64,000 nt of DNA. It comes from Laccaria trichodermophora (lineage: Eukaryota; Basidiomycota; Agaricomycetes; Agaricales; Hydnangiaceae). This document shows positions 44,288 through 55,884 of the stretch, piece by piece; the first letter of the stretch is position 1, and each line of letters opens with the position of its first letter. Below the pieces are notes generated by a model that was given only the letters and a program-made list of their open reading frames with translations, had not been told where the DNA came from and searched no databases. The position numbers and the translations under genes are program-made. The stretch lies in the NCBI GenBank assembly GCA_018417955.1, contig JACTVC010000024.1, positions 744,001-808,000 on the forward strand, given 5' to 3'.

Positions 44288-45430
44288 CATTGTTGGAGGG
44301 TGGTCACATGACCAATTACCAAAAATGGTCAAAAAACGAAATTTGTAGCCCTACACTGTAGCATCCTGAATCTGTTTGAATTATATTCTGAAGTGCTCCC
44401 ATTTTGGAGATATGAGGTAAAGGAATTTCAGAGGTGTCATATTTTGTTTTTTTGTTTTTTGTGTTTTTCACCATGAAAACAAAACCAACCAACATGATTT
44501 CAGTATATTTAGAAAGCTCAAAGAAAGGGCTACAATTATTGTATAATGGGAAAAATGACCAAAAAAGGAAGGTGCATGCTCTAGAAAGGAATTAGACTAT
44601 AAGAGTCAGATATAGACTACCAAGTTTACTGATTGACTACAAAAAGTCAGACTTAGACTACACAGTTTACTGATACACTATAAAAGACTACAAAAGTCAG
44701 ACTTAGACTACAAAGTTTGCTAATAGACTACAAAAGTCAAACTTAGACTACAAAGTTTACTAATACACTACAAAAGACTACAAAAGTCTATAGACTACCA
44801 AGTTTACTGATAGACTACAAAAATGTCAGACTTAGACTACACATTTTACTGATACACTGTAAAAGACTACAAAAGTTGGAGTTAGACTACAAAGTTTACT
44901 GATACACCATAAAAGACTACAAAAGTGAACACCTTGCACTTAGACTACATACTTAGAGTTAGGACTAAAAGGTTATCCAAAGTCAACCTAGCCCTATGCC
45001 CATCCATCCCATACATGGCACATATTTGATGGGAAAATGGCTAGGGAAAATACAGATACACTGCAGGGACCCTATGTATTCCATTTAGTTTGAGGAATTA
45101 TATGCAAAAGAGAGCATGAGAGCCATTAGAAGAGTTTGTCCTGTCCACTTTTTCAGACTACAAAGGTTTGTAGTGTCCACTTTTTTAGACCACTAAAGAA
45201 TATCAGAAGAGTTTGCAGTGTCTGCATTTTTATTTAAAAAAGTTTGTGGTTCACATGTAGTTTATGGTGTCCTTGGCCCTATGTAGGTTATGGGGATGAG
45301 GTTGAAGGATTGCCATCATATTGCCAGTGCTGCAGCATTATCATGCACAAGTTGTCTTTCACATTGGCAAAGGCCATTCTAAGCCTTTCATATTGATTGA
45401 TACCTACTGTCCTATCTTAAAACATAATTA
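44288..45430 (+). repeat. R1, long copy
   Basis: The core (GGTCACATGACCAATTACC to TTCAGTATATTTAGAAAGC) is followed by about 350 bp of AGACTACAAAAGTCAGACTT minisatellite. A 3' part follows (GGTTATGGGGATGAGGTTGA, GCCAGTGCTGCAGCATTA, AAGTTGTCTTTCACATT). It shares about 1 kb of structure with 49490-50385. Confidence 0.8.
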
Positions 45431-45559
45431 TAAGTTCATGTGGGGATATGGCTGAAGGATTGACATGTCATCACCAGTTTTTGACATCATGACCAAGTTG
45501 GCTTTCACACTGTCTACTTTCACATTGATAGCTACTGGCCTGTTCCAAACATAGTCAAC

Positions 45560-45815
45560 TTTGATACAGCTCTTTGATCCTAATGTGAAAGACAACTTGT
45601 GCATAATGTAAAAAACTAATGCTGCAGCAATGGCAATATGTCAATCCATAATGTCAAGGACACCACAAACTACATGTCAACTACAAACTGTTCTAATGAA
45701 TGTCAATCCATCCCCATAACCTAGACAGGATCAAAGACACCACAAACTACATGGCAACTGGTAGTTTTAAAAAACAGACACTACAAAATTTTCTAATGAA
45801 AATACTACACATAGG
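45560..45815 (-). repeat. Inverted copy of the R1 3' part
   Basis: This is the reverse complement of about 45170-45420 (GTAGTTTGTGGTGTCCTTG, CTAGGTTATGGGGATGG, GACAACTTGTGCAT), so R1 here ends in a foldback of about 240-bp arms. Confidence 0.65.
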
Positions 45816-45889
45816 TCAAAGCTATTGGTAAATATCTGTCAACAAACATCCTAATGAGGGTTTTCTGCTTACAAAATAATAGGTAAATC

Positions 45890-46205
45890 CCCTATCCCCT
45901 ATATTTAAAAAATCCCAAGTTTTTTAAAAAAATATAGGACCCCAGACACCCCTTGAAGAAATATATCCTTAGTCAACCCCAGCTGCAAAATATATCCCAA
46001 GTCCATCCCAGACAAGAAATATATTTCTACATTGTGACAGTCACAATTCAGGGTCCAGGCATAAGAAATATATTTGGAGTCCATTCCAGTAAGGAAATAT
46101 ATTTTGGGGGGTGTGACACACTAGAAATATATTTGGTGTGACATTGGACATCAAAATATATTTAGGTAAAAGTGGAGATATATAAGCTCCAGGATATATA
46201 CAATA
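45890..46205. repeat. Array of AAATATATTT motifs
   Basis: Eight or so copies of AAATATAT(T/C)(T/C) occur at uneven 20-40 bp spacing between 45955 and 46165, with unrelated sequence between them. No ORF of interest. Confidence 0.5.
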
Positions 46206-46240
46206 TAGATATACACTCTGACATTTAGTCCCATAGTATC

Positions 46241-46291
46241 CATGAAGTTTGCAAGACTAATTGTCAGTTGTCAGTGGGTGACTGAAGTGCC
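46241..46291 (+). repeat. 51-bp inverted repeat, left arm
   Basis: CATGAAGTTTGCAAGACTAA through GGGTGACTGAAGTGCC is matched at 49 of 51 positions by the reverse complement of 54552-54602. The pair encloses 8.4 kb that includes the Tc1-like transposase. Confidence 0.7.
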
Positions 46292-46436
46292 TCTTACAAA
46301 CTTTCTGCAGAGGTGACCCTCCCTCAAACATCAGCTCTTATTGATAATTGTAGGCACAAGTGCCTTGGTCTCCAACTTCATCATTACCTTCCAACCAACA
46401 ATCATAGAAATGATGGATCTGATGATGGTATCATTA

Positions 46437-47086
46437 CTCCCTGTTACAAAAAGTGACCAAGCACCTTTGTTTAGAAACAATGGCTGGATGGATTTCAATT
46501 CTTTTTGGTGGATGTCAAGATAATCTGAAATGTAGTAGATCCCCAAATTTTCATAATACTTGGACAAAATCTGATTGAGATATACCATTATAACCTCTTC
46601 TACACACTAGGGGGATTTTTCAGATATTTTTTTCAGAGTCCAATTTTTTTACAGTACATAGAGCTACTTAATACAAGTATGAAACATTTTGAATTATGTC
46701 TATAAGTTTATTTTTTGAGAAGATATAAAGCCTCAAAGTATGGTGTTTTCTGTCATATTGATCTTGTTCACACAATATTTGCCACATTGCTCAGCTTATA
46801 TCTCCCCAACAAATAAACTTATAGACATAATTCAAAATATTCCATACTTGTATCAAGTAGCTCTATGTACTGTAAAAAAATTGGGCTCTGAAATAAAAAT
46901 CTGAAAAATCCCCCTAGTGTGTAGAAGGGGTTATAATGGTATATCTCAATCAGATTTTGTCCAAGTATTATGAAAGTTTAGGGATCTAATACATTTTATA
47001 TTATCTTGACATCCACCAAAAAGAATTGAAATCCATCCAGCCATTGTTTCTAAACCAGGTGCTCAGTCACTTTTTGTGCCAGGGAG
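46437..47086. mobile_element. TA-flanked foldback MITE, 650 bp
   Basis: Arms of about 270 bp are reverse complements: CTCCCTGTTACAAAAAGTGA on the left, TCACTTTTTGTGCCAGGGAG on the right. TA flanks both ends (46435-46436, 47087-47088). The CTCCCT terminus with a TA target is typical of Tc1/mariner-type MITEs (Stowaway-like). The short ORFs inside are only the arm read in each direction. Confidence 0.85.
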
Positions 47087-48186
47087 TACTTCTGGAGGTG
47101 AAACAGATGGATATGATACTAACGAGTTTGCAAGCCAGCCAGCCAGCCTCCATCTCCAGCTTATCAGTTCATGATTCATTAGAAACTACTATAGCCAGGA
47201 CAGCACACAACTCAGTCAGTATCACAGACAGATATGCCTTTACATCACTGACCTCACTCAGGCTATCCAGACATCCTCAGCTTTAGGTGGGAATAACCTG
47301 TCATTTGTGGTACCCTGAAGCTTCTTGCCTTCAAACATCTGGGATATGCACATCTAGATTCCACCACCATCAGAAAACCTCTACTCTGTCAATTGCTTAG
47401 CTACACAGGTCGTTCAAACTGCTACTAGTGGCATCACAGTACCCAAGTTTGTCATCGAAGGCCCTGATGTTGCAGGTTTGTGTCAGCATTTTGATGACTT
47501 CCTGACACAGGCCATCAATGAAAATGACTTTACAACCATTCTTTCACCCAATCACACCTTTCAGATGCAAGCTTGCCCACCTTTTCAGTTAGCTAAACTA
47601 TCTTATTAGCAATGAGCACAATGGTGATATGACCTTGACATCGGGATAGAGAGAGAAGTTATCCATACCATGTTCAGTTCCTATATCAAAAAGTCATGGC
47701 TCACCCCTCATGCCAACAATCATGCAACACTTGCTGTTATCTATCCAGAGTTATCATAGGCCCTCATTCCAGGGCAGCAATTACCTGGTTGTGCAAAGCT
47801 TGGGGCACTCATTGCCCTGCTGCTCATTCAAGGCCACTGCCCATCACCACTAAACCCACTGATTCTCCAATACTTTGTCCATGACAAGAATTTTCACTCC
47901 TTAAGCCCAACTTTCATGGGTGAATGGCACCCCAACTCCAAACAACAACTCTTGATTGGATCAAGGCTGGCCATTCTGGAAATATTAGTAGTCTTCATGG
48001 CCATTTTGCTAGCTACCTTGATTTGGAGGTGAGTTTGCCAGCTGATTCATTGCCTGATCTTATTCATTTCCTGGACAGGTCAGTTTTACTGGCAGATTTT
48101 ATATCAAACAGTCAACATGTGTTCAGTGTGCAGAACATGCTGAGCATTGGGGGTGATATATAGTGCTAGTTTGCACTATATATCTA
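47087..48186. other. No recognised gene
   Basis: Weak open frames on both strands, none with a motif I know. A TATA-like sequence (GATATATAGTGC) at about 48153 precedes the tRNA-like module. Confidence 0.35.
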
Positions 48187-48290
48187 AGGCCTTGTGGTTC
48201 AAGGGTTAATTGTGCAGTCATCTGGGTCACTACATTCTGTGAGCTCAAGTGTTCAAGTCTTGTTGATGCACTTTCATTTTCCAGATGGAA
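48187..48290 (+). other. tRNA-like module, fifth copy
   Basis: It has an A-box match TGGTTCAAGGG and B-box-like GTGTTCAAGTCTT, followed by GATGCACTTTCATTTTCC. To its right are GGAGTCCATGTTATCCACATG and GGAATCCAGATGGATTC repeats, so it looks like a degenerate KDZ-like 5' end as in E1 and E3. No terminal repeat is clear. Confidence 0.45.
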
Positions 48291-48444
48291 TCTCACTGGG
48301 TGAATCCATATAACCCTGTGATCTGAGGTGGAGTCCATGTTATCCACATGGAGCAACTGGAATCCAGATGGATTCTAGACAAACAATTGACTGAGTTTCC
48401 ACCAAAAAAAAATTGTCTAAAATCCATCTGGACTTGACCCAGCC

Positions 48445-49105
48445 AATCATGTGACCTTTGATTGAAACCAAAAACAAAAACCATGGGATGAAGACCAAAA
48501 CCATAGAATAAAAACATGTTTCTACCAAAAACCACTATCTATGGCCATAACAATAAGCAAAACCATGTAAAATACATAGAAACCAAAATATATTGTGAAA
48601 AATCGCAACCAAAAACCAAAACCATGGGATAGAACCATGTGAAAACCACTATCTATGACCATAAAAATAAGCAAAACCATGTAAAATATGTAGAAACCAT
48701 AATAGATTGTGAAAAATGCACTCATAAAGACATTGCAAGGCAACTTTTGATGGATAGGAGCCATCTAAGAATGTGATCAACCTGGTCCCTCTGTGGGTCA
48801 TCTTTTGCAACCTGCTTGAGCATCAGTTCAATAAAATATAAGAAGCTAATGTCTCAGATGTACCTATGAATGCCATTTTGCAACACTGCAACTGTGCCAC
48901 CAAAAAAACCCTGGACTATAGCATTGTCAGCATCAGTGGCAACAATATGAGTGTATTTTTTACAATATATTCTACTTTCTATGTATTTTACATGATTTTA
49001 CATATTTTCATGGCCATAGATAGTGTTTTTCGGTAGCAACAAAGTTCTATTCTATAGTTTTGATCAAAACATGGATTTGATCATAGGTCACATAATCCAT
49101 GCTGC
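48445..49105. mobile_element. Foldback element
   Basis: 48445-48600 and 48950-49105 are inverted copies (ATGTGACCTTTGATTG..., ACCACTATCTATGGCCAT, ATGTAAAATACATAGAAA). The left arm is also partly duplicated in direct orientation at 48600-48720. No coding sequence inside. Confidence 0.7.
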
Positions 49106-49489
49106 GACAACCTTCACCTCAGCTCCACTCCCAACAACCACCATGTATCACAAACATTATTCCGAATCAACTGCCACCGACCACCACTGCACATGGCAAC
49201 AACAGTGACAAAGTGGGGATGCCACATCACCACAGTATGAGTGCATGCCATTGAAATGGCATCTGTTGACGATGGCATGGCATGTCATCTGGATGGTAAT
49301 GATGCCACATCAATACAAGTGAGTGACTCAAGATGCAGGCACTGTGGCAACCAACCAGTGAACAATGACAGCACAGGGCACTGACCAATGATGGTCCAGA
49401 GGACAACCAGGTGAGCTACATGAGTATATGGGATGGTAGTACTCAAATTTGCAAGATTTGTATTTGTCAGGGTCCATTGAGGGATGTCA

Positions 49490-50385
49490 TGATATTGGTC
49501 ACATGACCAATTACCAAAAATGTTCAAAAATGAAAGTTGTAGCCCTACACTGTAGCTTCCTGAATCTGTTTAAATTATATTATGAGGTAAAGGAATCCCA
49601 AAAGTGTTGTGTTTTTTTTTTGTTTTTTGCATTTTTCTCCATGAGAACAAAACCAAACAATATGATTTCAGTATATTTAGAAAGCTGGGCTACAGTTATT
49701 GTATCATGGGAAAAATGACCAAAAAAGGAAGGTGCATGTCCCTAGAAAAGGAATTGTCAGATATAGACTACCAAGTTTACTGATAGACTACAAAAAAGTT
49801 AGACTCAGACTACAAGGTTTACTGATAGACTACAAAAGTCAGACATAGACTACAAATTTTACTGATACACTACAAAAGACTACAAAAGTCAGACCTAGAC
49901 TACAAAGTTAGGGTTAGGGCTAAAAGGTTATCCAATAGCCCATCCATCCCATCCATGGCACATATGATGCAAAAGAGAGCATGAGAGCCATTATAAAAGG
50001 TTGTCCTGTCCACTTTTGTCAATAGAAAAGTTTGTAGTGTCTGCTTTTTAGACTACAAAAGTTTGTAGTGTCTGCTTTTTCATTGAAAAAGTGTGTAGTG
50101 TCCACTCTTTTAGACTACAAAAGGTTGTAGTGTGCTTTTTCATTAGAAAAGTTTGTAGTGTCTGCTTTCTGAGACTACAAAAGTGTGTAGTTGACATGTA
50201 AATGATGGTGTCATTGGCCCTGTTTAGGTTATGGGGATGAGGTTGAAGTATTGACATGATCTTACATATTGCCAGTGCTGCAGCATTAGTTTTTGACATC
50301 ATGCACAAGTTGTCTTTCACATTAGGAAAGGCTATTCTAAGCCTTTCATATTGGTACCTACTGTCCTATCTCTATAAGTTCATGT
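49490..50385 (+). repeat. R1, long copy
   Basis: Same order as 44288-45430: GGTCACATGACCAATTACC core, GACTAC minisatellite, then GGTTATGGGGATGAGGTTGA and GCCAGTGCTGCAGCATTA. Confidence 0.8.
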
Positions 50386-50449
50386 CATCAATGTCAGCCA
50401 TGTGCTTCATTTCTTGTTTTTCCTCTATCATGATCAGGGGGTTTCAGTA

Positions 50450-51645
50450 GGCAAAATCACAAAGGGGGGTCATCCTTACTTGCATGAAACCAATGTCGTT
50501 CATAATCCTCCATGGAATCCAAATTATACCACAGAATACAAGTGAGGAATTTCTCCAGCGCTGATTTTGCACCTTCTCCCTGTGCAATAGAAAATACTGC
50601 TTCCCACAACATCTTTTCGATAGAACGCAATAGTGTTGGTTGTTGATTCCCAAGCACCTTCCACATCTAATTGCGATGAAGAGTCAATCTTACGGCAGAA
50701 ATTATGCCTATCTTCCTACCAAAAATAGGGAATATCGGTCATAATCATGGCTGCAAATTGAAATTCCAGTGAGAAGAGCTAAGGGGGAGATAAAACCCGC
50801 AATGTAGCCTGGAAGATTAAGGTGATGCAGATTCTTCACTATGTTAGTAATTTCGCTCATTTCTGGTATGTCAAGATCTTCATCTGAAGAACTATAAGTT
50901 CCTCATGCATCAAATAGAATTCAGTAAGACAACAATCAAGACATACTTGTTTTTCAAAAACTCTATCATGTCCCCTGTCTTGCCTGGCTCCGAAAGTGAC
51001 CAGTAGCCCTTGATTCTGTTGTAAGAAACATTTTTGACAGAGATATCTTTTTATACCTTCCATATTGCCTTCAATAGCAGCACAGTGACTTCAACATTCG
51101 CAATTCCTATTAAGGCTGTGCCTTGCTTTAAGTTGGAAAAAATGGAACAGATCAAGCCTATTCGGTGAGATCTGTGGTTCTTGAACGAAATGAGCATACT
51201 AATGTGATAAGTTAGATATATGGAAATGAACCCAAACAGAATAAGTATTGGTGATGCTATAGAAGCCCAAGTGTCATTTTCAATAGTGCCCCTCAAGGGT
51301 AGGAAGTATAAAATGATCATAGTTCTCCAAGCAATCACACTGCTTGATTGCAGTCCTTTATGGGTAATATCAATTGAACTCTGAGTGTCATACCATTAAC
51401 AAACAATTACTTCCAGCATGCAAGTGTTGCACAGAGAATGAATGGAGGATCTGGGCCAACGTTGAAACACAAGACAGGATATGCAGATGATGAAGAGTCT
51501 AGAGCTGAGCCTGTGACTCGAAGGAAGCTTAATGAGATGAGCATTGACTGATAGCTATATAAAGGATATACATTAGCTATGATAAAGTCATTACTTACAA
51601 TGCTAACTAGAGGTTCCAATACGTGACTTTCTATTTTTTGCAAAT
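50450..51645 (-). CDS. Unrecognised multi-exon gene with a membrane segment
   Basis: Four minus-strand open pieces follow each other. They are VSIVSNDFIIANVYPLYSYQ (51643-51407), MIAWRTMIILYFLPLRG then ASPILILFGFISIYLTYHIS (51338-51051), FLQQNQGLLVTFGARQDRGH then KQVCLDCCLTEFYLMHEE (51063-50857), and NQQPTLLRSIEKMLWEAVF then FLTCILWYNLDSMEDYE (50666-50457). GT-AG joins are plausible between them; for example a donor after AIWK at about 51054. At least one segment is long and hydrophobic enough to span a membrane. I do not recognise the family. It is one of the few regions here that could be a host gene, possibly broken. Confidence 0.4.
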
Positions 51646-51662
51646 TTCAGAGTTTCCTGAAT

Positions 51663-52440
51663 ATGATGTACTTCCCTAGTGGGCATCTTGCACAGCTTTT
51701 GCGTGCCTGCAACTGAGTGCATGTGATCAATCCTCGGCTTGGCTTCTAACACCTTACATCTATTTTCTTCTTCATTTCACTTGTATATGATATCACAGTA
51801 GTGGGACTTTGAGAAATAAGTGTGATAGTTCTATACATCTTAGATCATAAGTTTGATTTATTATGATGTGAGGGAAGGGTGTCACTTATTGGTGATGCTA
51901 GGCAACAGCCGCAGGCATCACCAAGCGTCAAATGTAATTCTCTAGCAGGCATTTTGCACTGCTTTTGCATGCCCATAACTGAGAGCACATAATCAATTCT
52001 CTGCCCTGTGTTGCTTCAAACATTATTTTTCCCCTAGATGACTTGATATCTTCTGCACCCCATTTCACTAATTTGATTTACATCTATCCATCCCCAATGG
52101 TTCAGTCAGGTAGCATAAGAGTACATGCGATGCCTTGATATTTTTTGTGTTATGTGAATTCCAAGTTTTCATGTCTTCTCCAAGTCTTCTCCCAAGTCCT
52201 TAAAGCTCCAACATCTAGTAAGCATTAAGAACAAGCCAACACAGCCTATGTATAGAGAAGTTTAAGCAGCATCCAGTTCAATTTCATATTGTTCCTCAGC
52301 TTATTCATCAATTCAAAATTTTCAATTTTCATGTATTCTCCCAGTCCTTCAAGCTCTAACATCTTGTAAGCATTAAGAAAAACATTACACAGCCTATGCA
52401 TAGGTAAGTTTGAGCAGCATCTAGCTCAATTTACTGTTGA
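51663..52440. repeat. Two pairs of diverged direct repeats upstream of the Tc1-like gene
   Basis: 51663-51790 resembles 51927-52075 (TTTTGCGTGCCTGCAACTGA against TTTTGCATGCCCATAACTGA). 52165-52295 resembles 52322-52440 (TAAGCATTAAGAA, GCAGCATC.AG.TCAATTT). The first begins with the GATGTACTTCCCT motif of the hairpin at 617-686. Confidence 0.6.
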
Positions 52441-52639
52441 TTACTAGTAATTACCATTTTGAGTGAAAAGACGTGCCATCAATTTTCATGGGAAAAAGGC
52501 TAAATTTCGCATTAGAGCACTGAATGAAACCTTGATTCCTGGGGTAATAAACGAGTTTCTTTGTAAACTCAGAGGACTCGTAATGTCCTGGCACAACATG
52601 GTTACCACCAGCAAGTGGCACATCGAGTTCCCTACCTCA

Positions 52640-53323
52640 TGTGCATGCACAGACATGCCTGATTGAACTGGGCCAGGATTAATAAGTCGTTTACTCAACA
52701 AAACTATCGGAGGGTCATTTTCTCAGATGAGTGCTCTGTGTACCTGGGTGATAACCGTGGACGTGTTTATGTGACATGGAGGGCTGATGAGGAATTTGAT
52801 GAGGGATGCCTTGTCCCAACCTTCAAGCAGTCAGCTGTACATGTCATGGTGTGGGGCTGTATCATTGAGGGGAGAAAAGGGCCGTTGGTTGTGCTCAAGT
52901 ATCCAGGAGGTCAAGGGGGAGGAATGAACTCCAAGCACTACCAAGAACAGGTGTTATGCCCAGTCTTATTGGATTTTTAGAGACAGTTGGATCAAGAGAG
53001 GAAGCATGTCAAGTTTCAGCAAGATGGTGCCTCATGCCACAGAAGCAAATTGATGTTGAAGTGGCTCACTGACCATCATATCCCACTTTTCCCACACCCT
53101 CCCTCTTCACCTGATTTAAATCCTATTGAACTCATTTGGCATGAGCTGAAAACCATCATACATCATTTACCACATTCCCCTACCACTATTGACACTTTGA
53201 AATCTGCAGTTCTCGTGGCTTGGGAGGAGATACCCATTGAAAAAATCAATCACTAGATTGGAAAGATGGAGAAACGCGTCAAGGCTGTTCTCACTGCGCA
53301 TGGTGGGCATACCCCATTCTGAT
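52640..53323 (+). pseudogene. Tc1-like transposase (DD34E) with two in-frame stops
   Basis: The frame reads RRVIFSDECSVYLGDNRGRV (first D), EGCLVPTFKQSAVHVMVWGC, a TAG at 52978-52980 after CPVLLDF, then VKFQQDGASCHRSKL (second D) and PPSSPDLNPIELIWHELK (E). There are 34 residues between the second D and the E, as in Tc1. A second TAG at 53254-53256 precedes the usual C-terminal IGKMEKRVKAVLTAHGGH. The N-terminal HTH part is not recognisable (52463-52666 is open but unlike it). One mutation could explain each stop; as read it is inactive. Confidence 0.75.
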
Positions 53324-53459
53324 TATATACATTCTCAGATATTGTTCAATACTACCTATCTCAATATCTATGTAGACAAAAAACATGACAGTTCAATTGT
53401 TATTCAATATGTGAGACAAGATGCCAATTTAAGAAAAATGTCACAGTGACATCACTTTT

Positions 53460-54545
53460 TGTGACAACAAGTATAGTGAGCTGGTCCCCAGAGATTTCTT
53501 GCCCTGTATCACCAAACTTTTGTCAACTTAGATCTTGCAGCTGGCCTCTATCCTCCTATGTTTAAGAAGAACCAAAACCCAGCCTCAATTAAGATGTTGG
53601 GGCTCAAGAACTTCTCAACTACTGGGTGAGCTATTACTCTAAACTTTTGTGCTGCAGCATTACAGGTGTGTTTTCTCTTGATTTCTTTGGAAAAGGACCC
53701 CAGACACCCTATGTCAGCTTTGGTATGATGGTATGAAGTGACATCATACCATTTGGTATGGTATGGTGACCTGGTATTGGTATGGTATGGTAACATGGTA
53801 TTGGTATGAGTGGCGTATGGTAGGGTTTTCCATTCCATGGTACCATGGTATTGGTATGGAGCTCATATACCACCCTGGAATGGGTACCTTCAAGGTACCT
53901 TAAATCAAGGAATTGATGTACCTCATAGGTACCCAAAAATGGGTGACTGAAGTGAGGAAAAGCTCATAGGCACTTTATGTTTTTTGATGCAGGAAGGTTT
54001 TCTGTCCTAGAACATCATACCCTTCCTTTCAAGACCTTCACATTGTCTCAGGAGATTTAACTACAAACCAGAGTCCTATATGGACACCAGGGGTGCTTTT
54101 CTGACATCTTGTGGATATTAAATATCATTCCCTGGACATTTTGCATTTTTTTCAGGACATCCAGAGTTGTTTTTGAGGTCCAGTGTATTTAAACTATTGC
54201 CCAGGAGATTTTGCATTCTCCCAGGAGTTTATATTGATACCAGGGTTGCTTTTCTAATGTCCTGTGGATGTTAAAACCAGTGCTCCATAGATTTCACATT
54301 TCTGGGACATTTATATGGACACCAGTGTTGCTTTTTTGACACCTTGTGGGTATGAAAAGTCATGCCCCAGACATTTCACATTTTTCTGGGACATCTGGGA
54401 CATCTGGGGGTGTTACTTGGATGTCCTGAGGGTATTTAAATCAATGCTTTGGACATTTCGCATTTTCTTTGGACATTTACATGGCTACCATGGTTGTTTT
54501 TCTGATGTCCCATTGGTCTGGACATTTCGCATTTCCCCAAAACAT
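53460..54545. repeat. GGTATG simple repeat and about 110-bp tandem repeat
   Basis: 53700-53900 is rich in TTGGTATGGTATGG units. From 54065 to 54545 about four units repeat ACATTTCACATTTTTCTGGG, TTATATGGACACCAG, GTTGCTTTTCTGA. No gene. Confidence 0.6.
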
Positions 54546-54551
54546 TTATGT

Positions 54552-54602
54552 GGCACTTCAGTCACCCACTGACAACTGACTATTAGTCTTGCAAACTCCA
54601 TG
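54552..54602 (-). repeat. 51-bp inverted repeat, right arm
   Basis: It is the reverse complement of 46241-46291 with two mismatches. A partial direct copy (GGGTGACTGAAGTG) also lies at 53941. Confidence 0.7.
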
Positions 54603-54605
54603 AAA

Positions 54606-55884
54606 ACATGGTATTCTAGGGAAACATGCGAAAATTGTAAAGCAAGCGTTGACGTTGGGCGTTGGGCGTTGTCTGTCCATGGGTGCTGGCATTATTAATG
54701 GGTGGCGGTGGTGGGCATTGTTGATGGGTGATGGGTGGTGGGCGTTTGCGATGGGCGTCGTTATTAATGGGCAGCGGTGGGCGCTGTTGATGGGTGTTGT
54801 TGATGGGCGGTGGGCATTTGCGATGGGCGGTAGGTGTTGTTGATGGGCTGTGGGCATTGTTATGGGCAGTGGGTGTTCGTTTATGGGCAGTGTGTCTAAA
54901 CGGTTTGCGTACGTGGTGGTGGAGGCTGGGGGAGGCGTCATTGTTGAGTTCTGGGCTTGTAAGTTGATAGTGGGCGGGCGCTGGGTGTTGTTCATGGGTG
55001 CTGGATGTTGTTGGGTGGGCTGTGGGCATTGTCGTCTTGAGCAGTGGGTGGTGGGCGCCGTTTCGTGGGCAGTGGGCACTGGGTGAGCGATGGGCGTTGT
55101 TTGTGGGCGCGGGGTTCTCGTTTGTGGGTGTCGTGTGGTGATTTGTGGATGGTGAGGCCTTGTGGGCGCTAGTGTTCGTGTTCGGGTTGTTCGGGTGCTA
55201 GGGTTGTCATCTGGGGGCATGGTGGTGCGTGTCATTCAAGATGGGATGGGATGAGGCCGAGGGACTCACTAAGAAGCAACGACGACGACGAACAACGTCA
55301 TTTGTCATCTAGTTGCCACATTGCTCTCGGCTACGTGGCACCTGGAACTCCCTCCCCCTCCCGCATGTTGCGTTTGTCGCATTCAGTTGGTGATGTGGCG
55401 CTTGTGGACATGGATGTGGCGGATTGTGGTGGGCGTGGGCGACGGATGCAGATGGCGTCGAGTGAGGGGGATTGTGGTGGTCACGACAAGCGGTGGTGGC
55501 GACAGGTGTGTTTGGCGGCGGCGACGAGCATGGTGGTGGTGGTGGAAGAAGAGAGTGACCGTGTTCGGTGAGCAGTGTTTGCCAAACAAGCATTGTTTGT
55601 TATCCATTGAAAATAAATCAACTATAATACATAACAAAACAATAAAATAACCAGATTACAGTTCCTGCACATTCTGGGGAATGCTATTCCTGCCCATTCC
55701 GGGGAAGACCATTCTGGTGTAAATTCCGGAATGATCAGATTCCACCAGAATGAGAAAACACAGGAATGACAAATTTAGCAGTGCTTACTGCTAAATTTCA
55801 TTCCACTGGAATCCACAGGAATCCACTGGAATTCCACCGGAATGACCGGAATCCTGCAGGAATAGGGGGGGCACTGATAAGACC
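54606..55884 (-). mobile_element. Non-autonomous KDZ-like element E9, 3'-truncated
   Basis: The right end, reverse complemented, is GAGGTCTTATCAGTGCCCC, an E2b-like 5' end. Inner GGAATTCC and CCGGAATGACCGG repeats follow (55660-55860). The interior, on minus, starts near 55602 with MDNKQCLFGKHCSPNTV and runs into a P/T/H-rich low-complexity region. Its 35100-35790 relative in E7 shares the start region. The left side stops against the 51-bp inverted repeat. This element is the likely source of the 405-bp tract found in E4. Confidence 0.6.
54758..55162. repeat. 405-bp direct duplication, copy A
   Basis: By reading, it is identical to 58056-58460 with a constant offset of 3298 bp and no indel. 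It lies in the low-complexity body of E9, where it is continuous with similar sequence on both sides, so this copy is the probable original. Confidence 0.9.

Noticed and set aside
44288..50385. R1 copies as the LTRs of one retrotransposon
   Set aside because: They differ in length and minisatellite content, lack TG...CA ends and flanking 4-6-bp duplications, and nothing between them resembles gag or pol.
46241..54602. Giant captain-type element (Starship) or Maverick
   Set aside because: No tyrosine recombinase, polymerase B, or cargo gene set is seen. The enclosed coding content is a single Tc1-like fragment and an unknown gene.
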